Source of the DNA: Atopobium sp. oral taxon 199 str. F0494
Lineage (GTDB): Bacteria > Actinomycetota > Coriobacteriia > Coriobacteriales > Atopobiaceae
Assembly (NCBI RefSeq): GCF_000411555.1
Contig: NZ_KE150486.1
Span: forward strand, 868,001 to 932,000
Length of the DNA: 64,000 nucleotides
Direction of reading: 5' to 3'
Below are positions 34,276-43,449 of the stretch, one piece after another (position 1 is the stretch's first letter; the number at the start of each line of letters is the position of its first letter). The notes under the pieces are model-generated. The model saw only the letters and a list, made by a program, of their open reading frames with translations. It searched no databases and was not told the DNA's origin. A program made the position numbers and the translations under genes.

Positions 34276-35407
34276 AGTAAAGCCCTCCAAGAAGTAACGC
34301 GAGCGATACGGCTGCCAGCGCTACAAGCACAAACGGACTTGACGGGGCAAACCCCAAAAGCGCCGGCAGTGAGCCTACCGCCAACGAAAACGAAGCAATG
34401 CCAAAGGCCGTACCCCTGGCGCAAGGTAAAAGTCGGGCAAGGACGGACAGCGTAATCGGCATCGTAAAGTTAAATAAAAACACCGCGAGAAGCCCCGCTA
34501 CCGGATATTCCCACGCAAACAAAAACAAGAGCATCGAAGTTGCAAGAGAGACGGCAGACGTCAAACGCAGTCCGTATTTGTCGGCGACCACACCACCGCA
34601 GGCTTTTCCAACGACAACGCCCCCTACCGCAAAGGCCGCAAGAAGTGGATCTGCCTTCCACGGAAACGTCATCACCATACCTGCATAACTACGGAGAAGT
34701 ACGGTTGTTGCCAAAAGAACTACCGCCATCGTCCGAGCGCGCGTAAATGTTGGCATCATAAAAGGCAAATTGTGCTTTTGCCAATGCTTTACGTTCATAC
34801 GCCATAGGGCAAAAACCAGAGCGGCGCAAATCAAAAGTAACGTCAATAATGTAAACGCAACCAGGAGTTTGTTTCTTTGGAACAAGAGTGTTGACAGAAA
34901 AACTCCTGCCGCTCCGGTTGAAATGAAAATACCGGACGGCGCCGTGCGCTTCTCGGAAACATTCAGTACGTCAATGCCGCCGGCGCAGTGAAATGCCGCA
35001 TTCCCTATGGACAAGAAACATACCGCAATCCAGGCACAAACTCCTAAAGGAACCAGAGAGACAACGATACCAAACGCAATAAGAGCAAAAGAAACCAATG
35101 CTGCGCGCTGGTTCTTGTCGACACGGTCAAGAAGCGCACCTATGGGAAGCTGCAGTGCAAAGGCAAACATGTCGTATAAGAGAATTGCGAAAAACACCGC
35201 AAACGGACTTGGCTGATTGGATGTGCCGGCAAGATCCAGCGTTGAACTCACTGCTCCGAGCATCGTGGATACACAGGCAAGATCCACAACAAAATGGCAG
35301 ATGGCATAGGTAAAAACCATCGACCCTACTGCCGACGGTTCGGGAACAGAAACCTCTCCTTCATGCGTCGTATAAGACATCGTGTGTGCCACGTCCGCTG
35401 CACTCAT
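34244..35407 (-). CDS. MFS transporter
   Basis: 387 residues with about 12 hydrophobic segments. The loop LPIGALLDRVDKNQRAALVS between helices 2 and 3 is the major facilitator signature (G-x-L-x-D-R). Likely an efflux or uptake permease; the substrate is unknown. ATG 35407 has GGGGTGA upstream; a six-residue extension is dropped. It lies in the leftward run after luxS and the small exported protein. Confidence 0.85.
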   Translation of the reverse strand: MSAADVAHTMSYTTHEGEVSVPEPSAVGSMVFTYAICHFVVDLACVSTMLGAVSSTLDLAGTSNQPSPFAVFFAILLYDMFAFALQLPIGALLDRVDKNQRAALVSFALIAFGIVVSLVPLGVCAWIAVCFLSIGNAAFHCAGGIDVLNVSEKRTAPSGIFISTGAAGVFLSTLLFQRNKLLVAFTLLTLLLICAALVFALWRMNVKHWQKHNLPFMMPTFTRARTMAVVLLATTVLLRSYAGMVMTFPWKADPLLAAFAVGGVVVGKACGGVVADKYGLRLTSAVSLATSMLLFLFAWEYPVAGLLAVFLFNFTMPITLSVLARLLPCARGTAFGIASFSLAVGSLPALLGFAPSSPFVLVALAAVSLALLLGGLYCANQADACGV

Positions 35408-35434
35408 CCGTATCACCCCCAACACATACGCGCG

Positions 35435-35692
35435 CTATTTTTTACTTTTTATGATGGCAATAACCGCAATGATTGCAAATGCGAGAATAAGCACCGGCAC
35501 TATAACGGCAAGTGCGTTACCAGTGCCGTTTGTTTGCGCAATCGTCTCGATAACCCTATGGGTAGGAGACTCCAACTTGGGCGCGGGTATCGCATCCGCA
35601 TAAACAGTAAGGGGAAAGAGCATAAGACATGCCATAAGTAACAGTGATGTTGAAAGTAATACCGATGTTGAAAAAATCTTACGCCGGGACAT
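35435..35692 (-). CDS. Small exported membrane-anchored protein
   Basis: 85 residues: a signal peptide (KIFSTSVLLSTSLLLMACLM ending near VYA-D), a short proline-containing outer segment, then a C-terminal membrane helix followed by KSKK. This layout places about 35 residues outside the cell. ATG 35692 has GGAGG upstream and lies 12 bases after the luxS stop, so it is co-transcribed with luxS. No family recognised. Confidence 0.65.
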   Translation of the reverse strand: MSRRKIFSTSVLLSTSLLLMACLMLFPLTVYADAIPAPKLESPTHRVIETIAQTNGTGNALAVIVPVLILAFAIIAVIAIIKSKK

Positions 35693-35704
35693 ATCAGCCT
35701 CCAC

Positions 35705-36199
35705 TCAACTCAACAACGTCGGATAATGCGTATGGGCGTCATCGAGACAATACAGCGTTTTATCCAGATACCGACGCGCCCACCACTGTGCCTGCACAAG
35801 GTCGGCATCATGCCAATTCCCGCATTCTTCAGGACGTGCACCGGGAATCTCACCCTCATAATCACGGGCAAACTCAAAGAGGCGCTTGACCAGGTCGGCT
35901 ATATCAGCCGGTTCTGCCTCACCGAATACGACGAGGTAAAAACCTGTACGGCATCCCATGGGTCCAAAATAAATAACGCGAGAAGACCACGCGGGGTCAT
36001 TGCGCAAAAACGTCGCTCCAAGATGCTCAAGAGCATGCACCGCAGCGGTATCCATGACAGGCTCACGGTTCGGAGCCGTAAGGCGCAAATCAAAGGTAGT
36101 TACTACCGCGCCGCTCTTCTCGTCAACATCACGACGTGACACGTATACGCCTGGCTCAAGAACCCTATGATCAACGGAAAAGCTTGCAATACGTTCCAT
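35705..36199 (-). CDS. luxS: S-ribosylhomocysteine lyase LuxS
   Basis: 164 residues, usual LuxS length. Iron ligands are visible in HALEHLGA (HxxEH, ~residues 53-57) and a cysteine in EECGNWHDA near 127; the catalytic cysteine is in GPMGCRTGFY near 83. It cleaves S-ribosylhomocysteine to homocysteine and DPD, the precursor of autoinducer 2. ATG 36199 has AAGGAGG upstream; the longer in-frame reading is discarded. First gene of a leftward run with a small exported protein and an MFS transporter. Confidence 0.97.
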   Translation of the reverse strand: MERIASFSVDHRVLEPGVYVSRRDVDEKSGAVVTTFDLRLTAPNREPVMDTAAVHALEHLGATFLRNDPAWSSRVIYFGPMGCRTGFYLVVFGEAEPADIADLVKRLFEFARDYEGEIPGARPEECGNWHDADLVQAQWWARRYLDKTLYCLDDAHTHYPTLLS

Positions 36200-36284
36200 G
36201 CGACCTCCTTCGCGCCTCTCATTAATCGCGCGCTGCTTCCTATAATCATAAACGAACTCAGACCGACCATATAAGACCGACACA

Positions 36285-36338
36285 CAATCTAAAAAGACTC
36301 TGCCGAGAAGCACCTGAATGGAGGCACTTCTCGGCAGA
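36285..36338 (-). terminator. Terminator after the molbindin gene (CTTCTCG arms)
   Basis: TCTGCCGAGAAG (36299-36310) and CTTCTCGGCAGA (36327-36338) form a perfect 12-bp stem. On the leftward strand it is followed by GTCTTTTTAG. It begins 23 bases after the molbindin stop. The arms contain inverted copies of the heptamer CTTCTCG. Confidence 0.85.
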
Positions 36339-36361
36339 TACAACGTTCGCGAGAGCAATTA

Positions 36362-36787
36362 CTACTCAATACCAACCATTACATCGGTTGCCTTGATAAC
36401 AGCAAGAGCAGGATCTCCCACCTTAAGACCAAGCGATTCAATGGCCTCATTGGTAATGGAGCCGGAAATCACAATACCATCGGCTGTCTCAAGGGAGACA
36501 TGACCATTAACAGCACCTTCGGTCACCTTGATGATAGTGCCGGGAAACTGATTGCGAGCGGAAATGTTGGCAATACGTTCAGAGCCCGAAGCGAACATAA
36601 CATTGGTAGCTTTGATAATGGCATATGCGGCCTTACCTTCAGTCAGGCTAAGCTCCTTGATAGATTCTCTGGTAATGTCGGCCTTGACCTCTTCGTTGCC
36701 CAAAGAGATTACGACAACGCCGTTGACAGCACCTTCGATAACTTTAACAATAGTACCTTTAAATTGATTACGTGCGGAAATACGCAT
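36362..36787 (-). CDS. Molbindin: two TOBE/Mop domains
   Basis: 141 residues made of two tandem Mop-type TOBE domains of about 70 residues. Both start with ISARNQF(K/P)GTI and contain V.EGAVNG and the I.KAT(N/D)VM end. Such molbindins bind molybdate or tungstate oxyanions as stores or buffers in the cytoplasm. The gene lies 68 bases downstream of a FecCD-type ABC importer operon in the same direction, which argues that the importer carries molybdate or tungstate. Ends at a strong terminator. Confidence 0.92.
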   Translation of the reverse strand: MRISARNQFKGTIVKVIEGAVNGVVVISLGNEEVKADITRESIKELSLTEGKAAYAIIKATNVMFASGSERIANISARNQFPGTIIKVTEGAVNGHVSLETADGIVISGSITNEAIESLGLKVGDPALAVIKATDVMVGIE

Positions 36788-36855
36788 ATCCTGTCCTTAC
36801 ATCAAACGTTTACAGACCGTATTACTATACCCAAGTAATCGCATCCTACCCATCC

Positions 36856-37995
36856 TTATTCAGGATTCTTGGCGGCAAGGATAAGGTCGATTTCGTTTTC
36901 TGTAAGTTCATAATTCAGGTAGGTCTTATAGAAATCGTTGACCTTAGCGCGGATATCAAGATCGGGGAAGAGGTCCGGATGCAGCAATGCGGAGACCCAC
37001 TGAATCTGCAGCAGTTCCTCAACGCCATAGCGATCCCAGCCAAAGACGCCCTTGGGGTTTACATAGACTTTCTTATCCTTAACTGCTGAAATGGAAGCCC
37101 AAGCGGGATCAGCCAAAATCTGGTCGACTTCTTCAGCCTTACCGGTAATGATAACCTCAGGGTTCCAGGCAATAATCTGCTCAAGCGAGAATTTCTGCTG
37201 CGCATTACCTTTGGTGCTTTCGGTAACGGCATTCTTGCCACCGGCCGTCTCAATCCAGGTATCAATGATGGTATCTTTGCCGTCGAGGGTAAACGTGTAC
37301 ACGGAAGTGCCGTGCATGACGCTCGGACGGTCATTCTCGCCAAGGTTGTCAGTTTTCTCTTTAACGAATGCAACCGTAGAGGAAAGTTCCTCATTGTATT
37401 TCTTGGCAATATCAACAGCCTTGCCACCGTAAACCTTACCGGTCAGTTCGATAGATTTCTGCATGGTGTCGTACGTATTAAAGGAGCAGTTGACCAAAGG
37501 AATACCAAGCTCTTTTGCCTTGTCTCGAAGATTCTCATTGGAATCAAAGATGACTTGCGGCTCAAGCTTTGCAAGTTCTTCGAAGTTAAAGTCTTTTCCA
37601 AAGGTAACCGTAGCCTTCTCCATATTCGGACAAACCTTATACATCCACGGGAAGCTTTTCTTATCACAATGAGTCGCTACAAGACCCTCAGCTCCGGTAA
37701 GCATGATGGTAATCTCATTGTGCGCATACCAGCTGTCAGCATACTTGGTGGGATTCACGGGCACTTCAACCTCAGTGCCATTCATGTCGGTAACCGTCTG
37801 TGTACTCGGTTGCTGAGACTCTTCCTTCTTGCTCGTATCCTCGGTCTTGGTGCCACTGCAAGCAGCAAGGCCGCTGCCGGTAAGACCAAGCATACTTGCC
37901 ATACCCGCATACTTGAGGAAATCACGTCTGCTTACTGACGAAAGATTTGCACCCTTGTTGTAGTCAATGTTCTCGTTGTGCTCTCTGGATTCCAT
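36856..37995 (-). CDS. ABC transporter substrate-binding lipoprotein (FecB/BtuF-like, probably molybdate/tungstate)
   Basis: 379 residues. The N-terminus carries a twin-arginine lipoprotein signal (SRRDFLK, then LAAC near residue 46). The mature part is a helical-backbone class III binding protein with TDMNGTEVEVP, a middle helix and the LDGKDTIIDTW and AWNPEVIITG segments of the TroA/BtuF fold. ATG 37995 has AAAGGA upstream. The family binds siderophores, B12, heme or (as in MolA) molybdate. The adjacent molbindin gene favours molybdate or tungstate. First product of its kind in the operon with ATPase and FecCD permease upstream. Confidence 0.85.
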   Translation of the reverse strand: MESREHNENIDYNKGANLSSVSRRDFLKYAGMASMLGLTGSGLAACSGTKTEDTSKKEESQQPSTQTVTDMNGTEVEVPVNPTKYADSWYAHNEITIMLTGAEGLVATHCDKKSFPWMYKVCPNMEKATVTFGKDFNFEELAKLEPQVIFDSNENLRDKAKELGIPLVNCSFNTYDTMQKSIELTGKVYGGKAVDIAKKYNEELSSTVAFVKEKTDNLGENDRPSVMHGTSVYTFTLDGKDTIIDTWIETAGGKNAVTESTKGNAQQKFSLEQIIAWNPEVIITGKAEEVDQILADPAWASISAVKDKKVYVNPKGVFGWDRYGVEELLQIQWVSALLHPDLFPDLDIRAKVNDFYKTYLNYELTENEIDLILAAKNPE

Positions 37996-38050
37996 GTGTT
38001 TTCCTTTCATTTGAACCTAACCTGTCTGCCCGCTTTTCTGCACCTGAGCG

Positions 38051-38866
38051 CTATACCACGTCGGCATGCTCTGCCAGCGATGGGACACATGTTTTAATCG
38101 TCATTCCCGTCTCGTCTTGAGCCTCAACGACATGCACGTCAATGCCATACGCCGCCTCAAGGTTCTTCTCGGTAACCACGTCCTCAACCGTTCCTGACTT
38201 CACTTCCTTTGCATGAGAAAGCAACACCGCTTTCGTGCCCACAAGAAAGGCATGATCGGGATTGTGTGTCGTCATAACAATACCGCGACCATCTTCCGCC
38301 AAAGCTTTTATACGGCGCAGCACATGCACCTGATTGCCAAAGTCGAGCGCGGCAGTCGGCTCATCAAGAATGAGCAGCGAAGTATCCTGCATCAAAGCGC
38401 GGGCGATAAGTACCATCTGCGCTTCTCCGCCTGAAAGTTCGGTATAAATACGGTCCCGGAGTTTTGTAATCTCAAGCTCCTCCAACACGCGATCAGCCAA
38501 TGTGTAGTCATCCTTGGTGGGAGACGCAAATACGCCCAAATGAGGCGCTCGACCCGTCAACACCACATCAAGCACAGAAAACGAAAACGGCGGCACATGA
38601 ATCTGCGGGGCATACGCGAGAAGCTTTGCCTGCTTGCGGCGATTTAGTTCCACTCGATTGCGGCCGGCAATTTCGACTTTTCCGCTCATCAAGGGCAAAA
38701 AACCAAGAAGCGCTTTGAACAGTGTGGTCTTCCCGACACCGTTCGGTCCCAGCAAACATGTAATATCTCCTGCGGAAACATCAAGATTTACCGCCTCAAG
38801 TATAGATTTGCCATCGTATCCGCAGGTGATATTGGTTGCTTGCAACAACACGTTCTTCTCGCTCAT
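38051..38866 (-). CDS. FecE/BtuD-like ABC transporter ATP-binding protein
   Basis: 271 residues with Walker A LGPNGVGKTTLF near residue 39, Q-loop YAPQ, signature LSGGEAQMVLIARAL and Walker B LLILDEPTAALD. It energises the FecCD permease, with which it overlaps by one base. The family serves iron-siderophore, cobalamin, heme or molybdate importers. The molbindin gene nearby is the only specific hint of substrate. Confidence 0.93.
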   Translation of the reverse strand: MSEKNVLLQATNITCGYDGKSILEAVNLDVSAGDITCLLGPNGVGKTTLFKALLGFLPLMSGKVEIAGRNRVELNRRKQAKLLAYAPQIHVPPFSFSVLDVVLTGRAPHLGVFASPTKDDYTLADRVLEELEITKLRDRIYTELSGGEAQMVLIARALMQDTSLLILDEPTAALDFGNQVHVLRRIKALAEDGRGIVMTTHNPDHAFLVGTKAVLLSHAKEVKSGTVEDVVTEKNLEAAYGIDVHVVEAQDETGMTIKTCVPSLAEHADVV

Positions 38867-39927
38867 CAGCGTTGCCCCCTTTGCGTCTGAAGGAGGATTG
38901 CAAAGAAGAATGGGGCACCGATGATAGACGTCAGAATGCCTAAGGGAATTTCAGAAGCCAAAAGCGTACGACACGCCATATCCACAAGAATCATAAAAGC
39001 GGCCCCAACAACTAACGACAGTGGAAGCACCACACGGTTATCAGGACCAAAGATAAAGCGGACGAGATGAGGAATGATAAGACCAACCCAGCCCACAACT
39101 CCTGCAATTGAAACGACCGCTGAAGTTAGAAGCGTCGCGCAGAAAATATAGATACCGCGCATAAGGCTGACATTGATGCCAAGGGACTCGGCTTCCGTAT
39201 CGCCGAAGGACAAGATATTGAGTCTCCAGCGCAACGCCAGAATTGGCAGCGCGCCCACCACAAAGGGAATCATATAGATTGCAAGGTCATTCCATGTCAC
39301 TTTGGCGATGCTGCCCATCAGCCAATAGGTAATTTCCGGCAGCTTTGACATGGGATCGGCGGTGTACTTGATAACGGAAACAAAGGCCTGAAAAAGAGTA
39401 CCTACGATGAGACCACAGAGCACAAGCAGCAAAATCTGATTGGAACCCCGTCCAATGCGACGCGCGCTCAGGTAGGTCAACATCACCGCGATAAATCCCA
39501 TACCAAAGGCGCAAAGTTGCACCACCCTATTTGAACCATTGAAAAGCAGCGCCAGCGCCGCACCAAATGAAGCTCCCGCACTGGCACCAAGAATATCAGG
39601 TGATACCATGGGGTTCTTAAAAAGTCCCTGATATGACGCACCGGAAATAGAAAGCGCCGCTCCCACTAAAAGCGCAGCAACCACGCGTGGAAGCCGAATA
39701 TCTATAACTACATTAGTTGCTGCCTGAGACCATGAGCCCCCGGTTCCAAAAAACTTCTGAGACAAAATGCCCGCTACGTCTCCCGGGGCAATGCTCATAC
39801 GTCCCACGGACAAACCCAGAATAAATAACATGCACAGAAGCGCAACACAGCCTATGCTCAAAATGATATTTCGAACATGATGAGCTTCATAGCCATGCTT
39901 CTGCTGCACGTTTTTCAGAGCAGCCAT
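38866..39927 (-). CDS. FecCD family ABC transporter permease
   Basis: 353 residues with about nine to ten hydrophobic segments. Family markers are RLPRVVAALLVGAALSISGASYQGLFKNPM, DILGASAGASFGAALAL and AGVVGWVGLIIPHLVRF. It forms the channel with the ATPase and binding protein genes downstream. First gene of the operon; the upstream 160 bases hold its promoter. MolB of the MolABC molybdate importer belongs to this same permease family. Confidence 0.94.
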   Translation of the reverse strand: MAALKNVQQKHGYEAHHVRNIILSIGCVALLCMLFILGLSVGRMSIAPGDVAGILSQKFFGTGGSWSQAATNVVIDIRLPRVVAALLVGAALSISGASYQGLFKNPMVSPDILGASAGASFGAALALLFNGSNRVVQLCAFGMGFIAVMLTYLSARRIGRGSNQILLLVLCGLIVGTLFQAFVSVIKYTADPMSKLPEITYWLMGSIAKVTWNDLAIYMIPFVVGALPILALRWRLNILSFGDTEAESLGINVSLMRGIYIFCATLLTSAVVSIAGVVGWVGLIIPHLVRFIFGPDNRVVLPLSLVVGAAFMILVDMACRTLLASEIPLGILTSIIGAPFFFAILLQTQRGQR

Positions 39928-40091
39928 CGCTTTTTCTCCTGTTGACAGAACCTATCCTTGTGACTGTAACGCCTAGTCTGCTTGTTATTTTAGCTTAAAC
40001 GCCCCTAACGTAGGTTCGCAAAATACGCATGCACATAAAGAGACACCGATTATCTCTAAGAAGCTCAAACAGCGCATCTTTCCGAACAAAG
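39928..40091. other. Leader region of the FecCD operon
   Basis: About 165 bases between the mupG-like gene stop and the FecCD permease start. It includes CCTAACGTAGG at 40005-40015, a short dyad, and AGAGA/TCTCT arms near 40046. I could not recognise a molybdenum-cofactor riboswitch by eye. Confidence 0.35.
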
Positions 40092-41180
40092 TTATTCTCG
40101 AATAAATCCGAACGGATATTCGGGCTTAACGTAATCGAGAAGGAATTGCTCTTCCAAAGGTATCCGGGCCACAATGTTACGCGTGCCGTCATCTTCAAAG
40201 TCTCGCAAGGCAACTTCGATCTCGCCAAGATAATGTTCAAGGTTACTGTTAACGACAAGAACATCTCCCCTGTGAATACCACCTCTTATCTGACGCGGCG
40301 GAATGGGAGTGGAATATCCATACATTCTGGGAACCGATGAGCGGAGAAAATACTCCGATGCATCGCCGCGTGTCACATGGACAAACTGCCAGAGGAGATT
40401 CTTTTCGACATCTGTTGTGCCTTCATTGAATTTGATATGAAACGTCGTTTTTGTAACGTCCATTGCAGCGAGCGCTTTAATCTCTTCAAGAGAAGCAAAA
40501 CAGTTACCGATGATTACGTCGTCGATCATCCCGGTAGCTATGAGGTGACGGGCCTGCAGGTCAATGGGACGGATGCGATCAGCTTCACAGGTAGGAAGAC
40601 CGTTATAGACAGGCCATGGTCCAAACGTCTCTGTGTGTCTACTTGAAACAAAGGCTGCAGACGGAAGTCCCAAATCAAAATATCGCTTTGAGAATTCGAT
40701 GAAGCGTTGCTCACTGAGGCCAGTATATCTCTCAGGATAGAAATTATGGCATACGCACATATTGTGACGAGAAGCACCGCGCTCGATAAGAACGTCCAAA
40801 GCAAGCGTGGAACTTGCGTTGAACTCAATTGATATTCCATACGGATTTCGAGTCAGGGCAATATCCTCTCTATCTCCCAAATGTCCGTCGAGTCGGATGA
40901 TATCTACACCCATATCAGCAAAGGGTTTTATCTCCATTGCTGAGGCCCCAAGATGCTCAAAGACAAGAGGATTGGTATCAACGGCAACCTTAAATCCATA
41001 TTCATGCGCTTTTCTCATAAATGCGCTAAATTCTTCGAGCGTTTCTTCACGCGTTTTTTTGACTGAGAGCAGACAGGTAAAAATACGCGAGAAACCATAC
41101 TCGGCAGCAAGCTTCATATACGCTTCATCAGCTTCAGGAGTTGAGTGCTCAGGATAAACTGAGATTCCAAGACGATGCAT
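40092..41180 (-). CDS. DUF871 / MupG family protein (6-phospho-N-acetylmuramidase-like)
   Basis: 362 residues. The N-terminal TIM barrel begins LGISVYPEHSTPEADEAYM and contains IRLDGHLGD and SIEFNAS; a smaller C-terminal domain contains PPRQIRGGIHRGDVLVVN. MupG-type members split 6-phospho-MurNAc-GlcNAc taken up by a PTS during cell-wall recycling. Here it is the last gene of a PTS operon of the lactose/cellobiose family, consistent with hydrolysis of an imported phosphodisaccharide. Start 41180 has AAGGAG upstream. Whether the sugar is a muropeptide disaccharide or a plant or chitin sugar is open. Confidence 0.85.
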   Translation of the reverse strand: MHRLGISVYPEHSTPEADEAYMKLAAEYGFSRIFTCLLSVKKTREETLEEFSAFMRKAHEYGFKVAVDTNPLVFEHLGASAMEIKPFADMGVDIIRLDGHLGDREDIALTRNPYGISIEFNASSTLALDVLIERGASRHNMCVCHNFYPERYTGLSEQRFIEFSKRYFDLGLPSAAFVSSRHTETFGPWPVYNGLPTCEADRIRPIDLQARHLIATGMIDDVIIGNCFASLEEIKALAAMDVTKTTFHIKFNEGTTDVEKNLLWQFVHVTRGDASEYFLRSSVPRMYGYSTPIPPRQIRGGIHRGDVLVVNSNLEHYLGEIEVALRDFEDDGTRNIVARIPLEEQFLLDYVKPEYPFGFIRE

Positions 41181-41237
41181 CTAATTGCTCCTTCATCTTG
41201 CAATAAAAGATATCGTACTGAGGTTACCAGATATAAG

Positions 41238-41267
41238 GTCGTCGGCAGAAACATTCCTGCCGACGAC
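41238..41267 (-). terminator. Hairpin between PTS EIIC and mupG-like genes
   Basis: GTCGTCGGCAG (41238-41248) and CTGCCGACGAC (41257-41267) form a perfect 11-bp stem, 22 bases after the EIIC stop. The leftward tail (CTTATATC) is a poor terminator tail, so partial termination or mRNA processing is more likely than a full stop. Confidence 0.6.
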
Positions 41268-41289
41268 AAGATCACTACAGGACAACGGA

Positions 41290-42669
41290 CTACAATTCAA
41301 TCGCATCAAGATCAATGGAATCAAGATCCATAGAGGTAAAATTAGCGTTCTCTTGCTTGGCTTTAGCTTCGGCATCTTCCTTCAAATACTGGTCGTCAAG
41401 TGCTTTGACAAAGGGGAAGTAAATAAGACAACCAATGACAATGAGAACTATCTGCCACACAGCGCCCTGCCATCCACTTACCAGGAATCCAGAGATGACC
41501 GGAGGAGTAGTCCACGGCAGCATAACGCCATTACAGAGCGGCACCAAACCGATCTTCATGACCGCCCATGTTGAAATGATATTGACCGTAGGCACTAATA
41601 GGAATGGGATAAAAAGAATTGGGTTCAGGATAATAGGAAGCCCAAAAATAACCGGTTCATTAATGCCAAAGATACCCGGAAGAATCGATAGATTTGAAAG
41701 TTTCTTTATGCGCTCAGAACGAGCTGTAAGGATAGCGATGATGAGGAGCGACAGTGTTGAGCCACCTCCTCCAAATGTTGCAAACAGATTTTGAAATTGC
41801 AGGTTAATAATATTCGGAAGAGCCTGACCCACCGCAAGAGCAGCTTGGTTTTCAGCAGAAAGTGCTGTGAGAATAGGCGCATACACAGAGTCGGTAACGT
41901 TTGTACCGTGAATGCCAAAGAACCAAAGAATATGAGCAAATATATACACAACTGTCTGCGCAATCACAGTCCCACCGAGTGTCTGAAGTGGCATCTGCAG
42001 AATTTTGTATACAAAATTGAACGCATTATCAAAAGGAGTCAGAACAAAAAGAACAGCTACTGCCCAAATAATCGTAAAAGACAGTGTCATGGGAATGAGA
42101 GCTGAAAATGCACGAGCTACCGTCGGGGGTACGCCCTCCGGCATCTTAATGGTCCAATTCTTATTTAAGGCAAAACCAAAAATCTTAACTGAACAGAAAG
42201 CAACGACAATGGCAATAAAGACACCTTTTGCTCCAACCCAACCAAGCGGAACACTTGCCACTTTGATGGCTTCAGTTGCTCCCTCAGGAGTGAACTCGGT
42301 GAATTGGGGCATCAAAATAAGCCAGCTAACTAAGGAAACAAAACCTGCAGAAGCTCGGTCTGTAATTCCTATATGAGGTGCAAAGTTATATCCAATAGCA
42401 AAGGCTAAGAAGAGTGCAAGAAACGAAACTGTACAGCCTGCCGGAATGGAAATAAGGGAGGCTAAGGTTTTATCGCCAATCGTTGTATTTTTAAGGAACT
42501 CCATCCAAGGAGCAATCGGGAAATTGGCAATAAGCGTGAATATCGAGCCGATAATGAGAAGTGGCATAATCATCGCAAATGAGTCACGCATGGTTAAAAG
42601 GTACTTGTTTTTGCTAACTACTTCTGCCAAAGGCATCAATTTCTTTTCAAACTTTTCCATACTTGTCAC
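41290..42669 (-). CDS. PTS EIIC, lactose/cellobiose family
   Basis: 459 residues, about ten hydrophobic segments, with the CelB/LicC pattern: FEKKLMPLAEVVSKNKYL at the start, NEPVIFGLPIILNPILFIPF in the conserved substrate loop, and SLLIIAILTARSERIKK before it. It is the membrane channel for a disaccharide phosphorylated during uptake. GTG 42669 is chosen for its GGGAG; ATG 42660 is possible. It works with the separate EIIB and EIIA encoded upstream. Confidence 0.92.
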   Translation of the reverse strand: MTSMEKFEKKLMPLAEVVSKNKYLLTMRDSFAMIMPLLIIGSIFTLIANFPIAPWMEFLKNTTIGDKTLASLISIPAGCTVSFLALFLAFAIGYNFAPHIGITDRASAGFVSLVSWLILMPQFTEFTPEGATEAIKVASVPLGWVGAKGVFIAIVVAFCSVKIFGFALNKNWTIKMPEGVPPTVARAFSALIPMTLSFTIIWAVAVLFVLTPFDNAFNFVYKILQMPLQTLGGTVIAQTVVYIFAHILWFFGIHGTNVTDSVYAPILTALSAENQAALAVGQALPNIINLQFQNLFATFGGGGSTLSLLIIAILTARSERIKKLSNLSILPGIFGINEPVIFGLPIILNPILFIPFLLVPTVNIISTWAVMKIGLVPLCNGVMLPWTTPPVISGFLVSGWQGAVWQIVLIVIGCLIYFPFVKALDDQYLKEDAEAKAKQENANFTSMDLDSIDLDAIEL

Positions 42670-42726
42670 AACAATCAACTCCCATCTGCTATATATCAAC
42701 AATGAAATCGGTTAATTGTTTTACGG

Positions 42727-43062
42727 TCACTCTTTTTTCGGTATTGTACTGCCACTTTTAAGAAGAGCAATTGCCATTTTGAGCACACGCTCTCCATTGA
42801 GAGAACCATAATCGGCAGAATCAATGACACCCACAGGAATACGGGAGCCATATTTCTCGTTGACTGCGTCAAAGATGAACCGCACTTGTGGCCCCAACAA
42901 AATGCAGTCGGGAGTATCTTGCTCCACAAGGTTGTCGATCGAACCCGATGAAAACGCTTCAACTTTTACCGGGATATTGTGAGCATCGGCTACCTCCTGC
43001 ATCTTTTTTGCAAGCATGCTCGTTGACATACCTGCGCTGCAAAACAAATCAACCTTCTTCAT
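42727..43062 (-). CDS. PTS EIIB, lactose/cellobiose family
   Basis: 111 residues. The phosphoryl-accepting cysteine is in the P-loop LFCSAGMSTSML (Cys8), exactly as in CelA/LicB proteins. It passes phosphate from EIIA to sugar bound in EIIC. AGAAGGA ribosome binding site. Between EIIC (57 bases downstream) and EIIA. Confidence 0.95.
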   Translation of the reverse strand: MKKVDLFCSAGMSTSMLAKKMQEVADAHNIPVKVEAFSSGSIDNLVEQDTPDCILLGPQVRFIFDAVNEKYGSRIPVGVIDSADYGSLNGERVLKMAIALLKSGSTIPKKE

Positions 43063-43077
43063 GCTTTGTCCTTTCTT

Positions 43078-43443
43078 CTAGGCTAAAACGCTATTTGCAG
43101 ATCCTGAGCTGTTAAGAAAACCACCAGCGGCAAGTTGTTTACACAGAGCAATGGTTTGGTCGGCCAGATCGTGAACGGTAATCGCATTCATCAGATGGTC
43201 TTGCCCGTGCACCATCAAAAGCGAAACCATTTCGTTCTTTTCACCGACTACTTCCTGCTGAATCTGTCTCATCTGAAACTCATGCGCACTGTTAAGGGCA
43301 TCAGTACTCTGCTGCATCAAACTATCAGCGTGCTCGAAATCACCTTGACGAGCAGCTTTAATAGCTTCAATCGCCAAACTCTTTGCATCGCCGCCGTGTA
43401 CTACAAGGTTCGATACAATTGCCTCAACATCCTTTTCGTTCAT
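43078..43443 (-). CDS. PTS EIIA, lactose/cellobiose family
   Basis: 121 residues, all-helical, with HAGDAKSL-like N-helix (VHGGDAKSLAIEA) and the phosphorylated histidine in LLMVHGQDHLMNAIT near residue 80. It accepts phosphate from HPr and passes it to EIIB. It starts six bases after the regulator stop, within the same operon. Confidence 0.94.
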   Translation of the reverse strand: MNEKDVEAIVSNLVVHGGDAKSLAIEAIKAARQGDFEHADSLMQQSTDALNSAHEFQMRQIQQEVVGEKNEMVSLLMVHGQDHLMNAITVHDLADQTIALCKQLAAGGFLNSSGSANSVLA

Positions 43444-43449
43444 AAGCCG

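Noticed and set aside
39928-40091. Molybdenum-cofactor riboswitch before the FecCD operon
   Set aside because: I could not find the characteristic multi-stem layout by eye; a covariance search would be needed.
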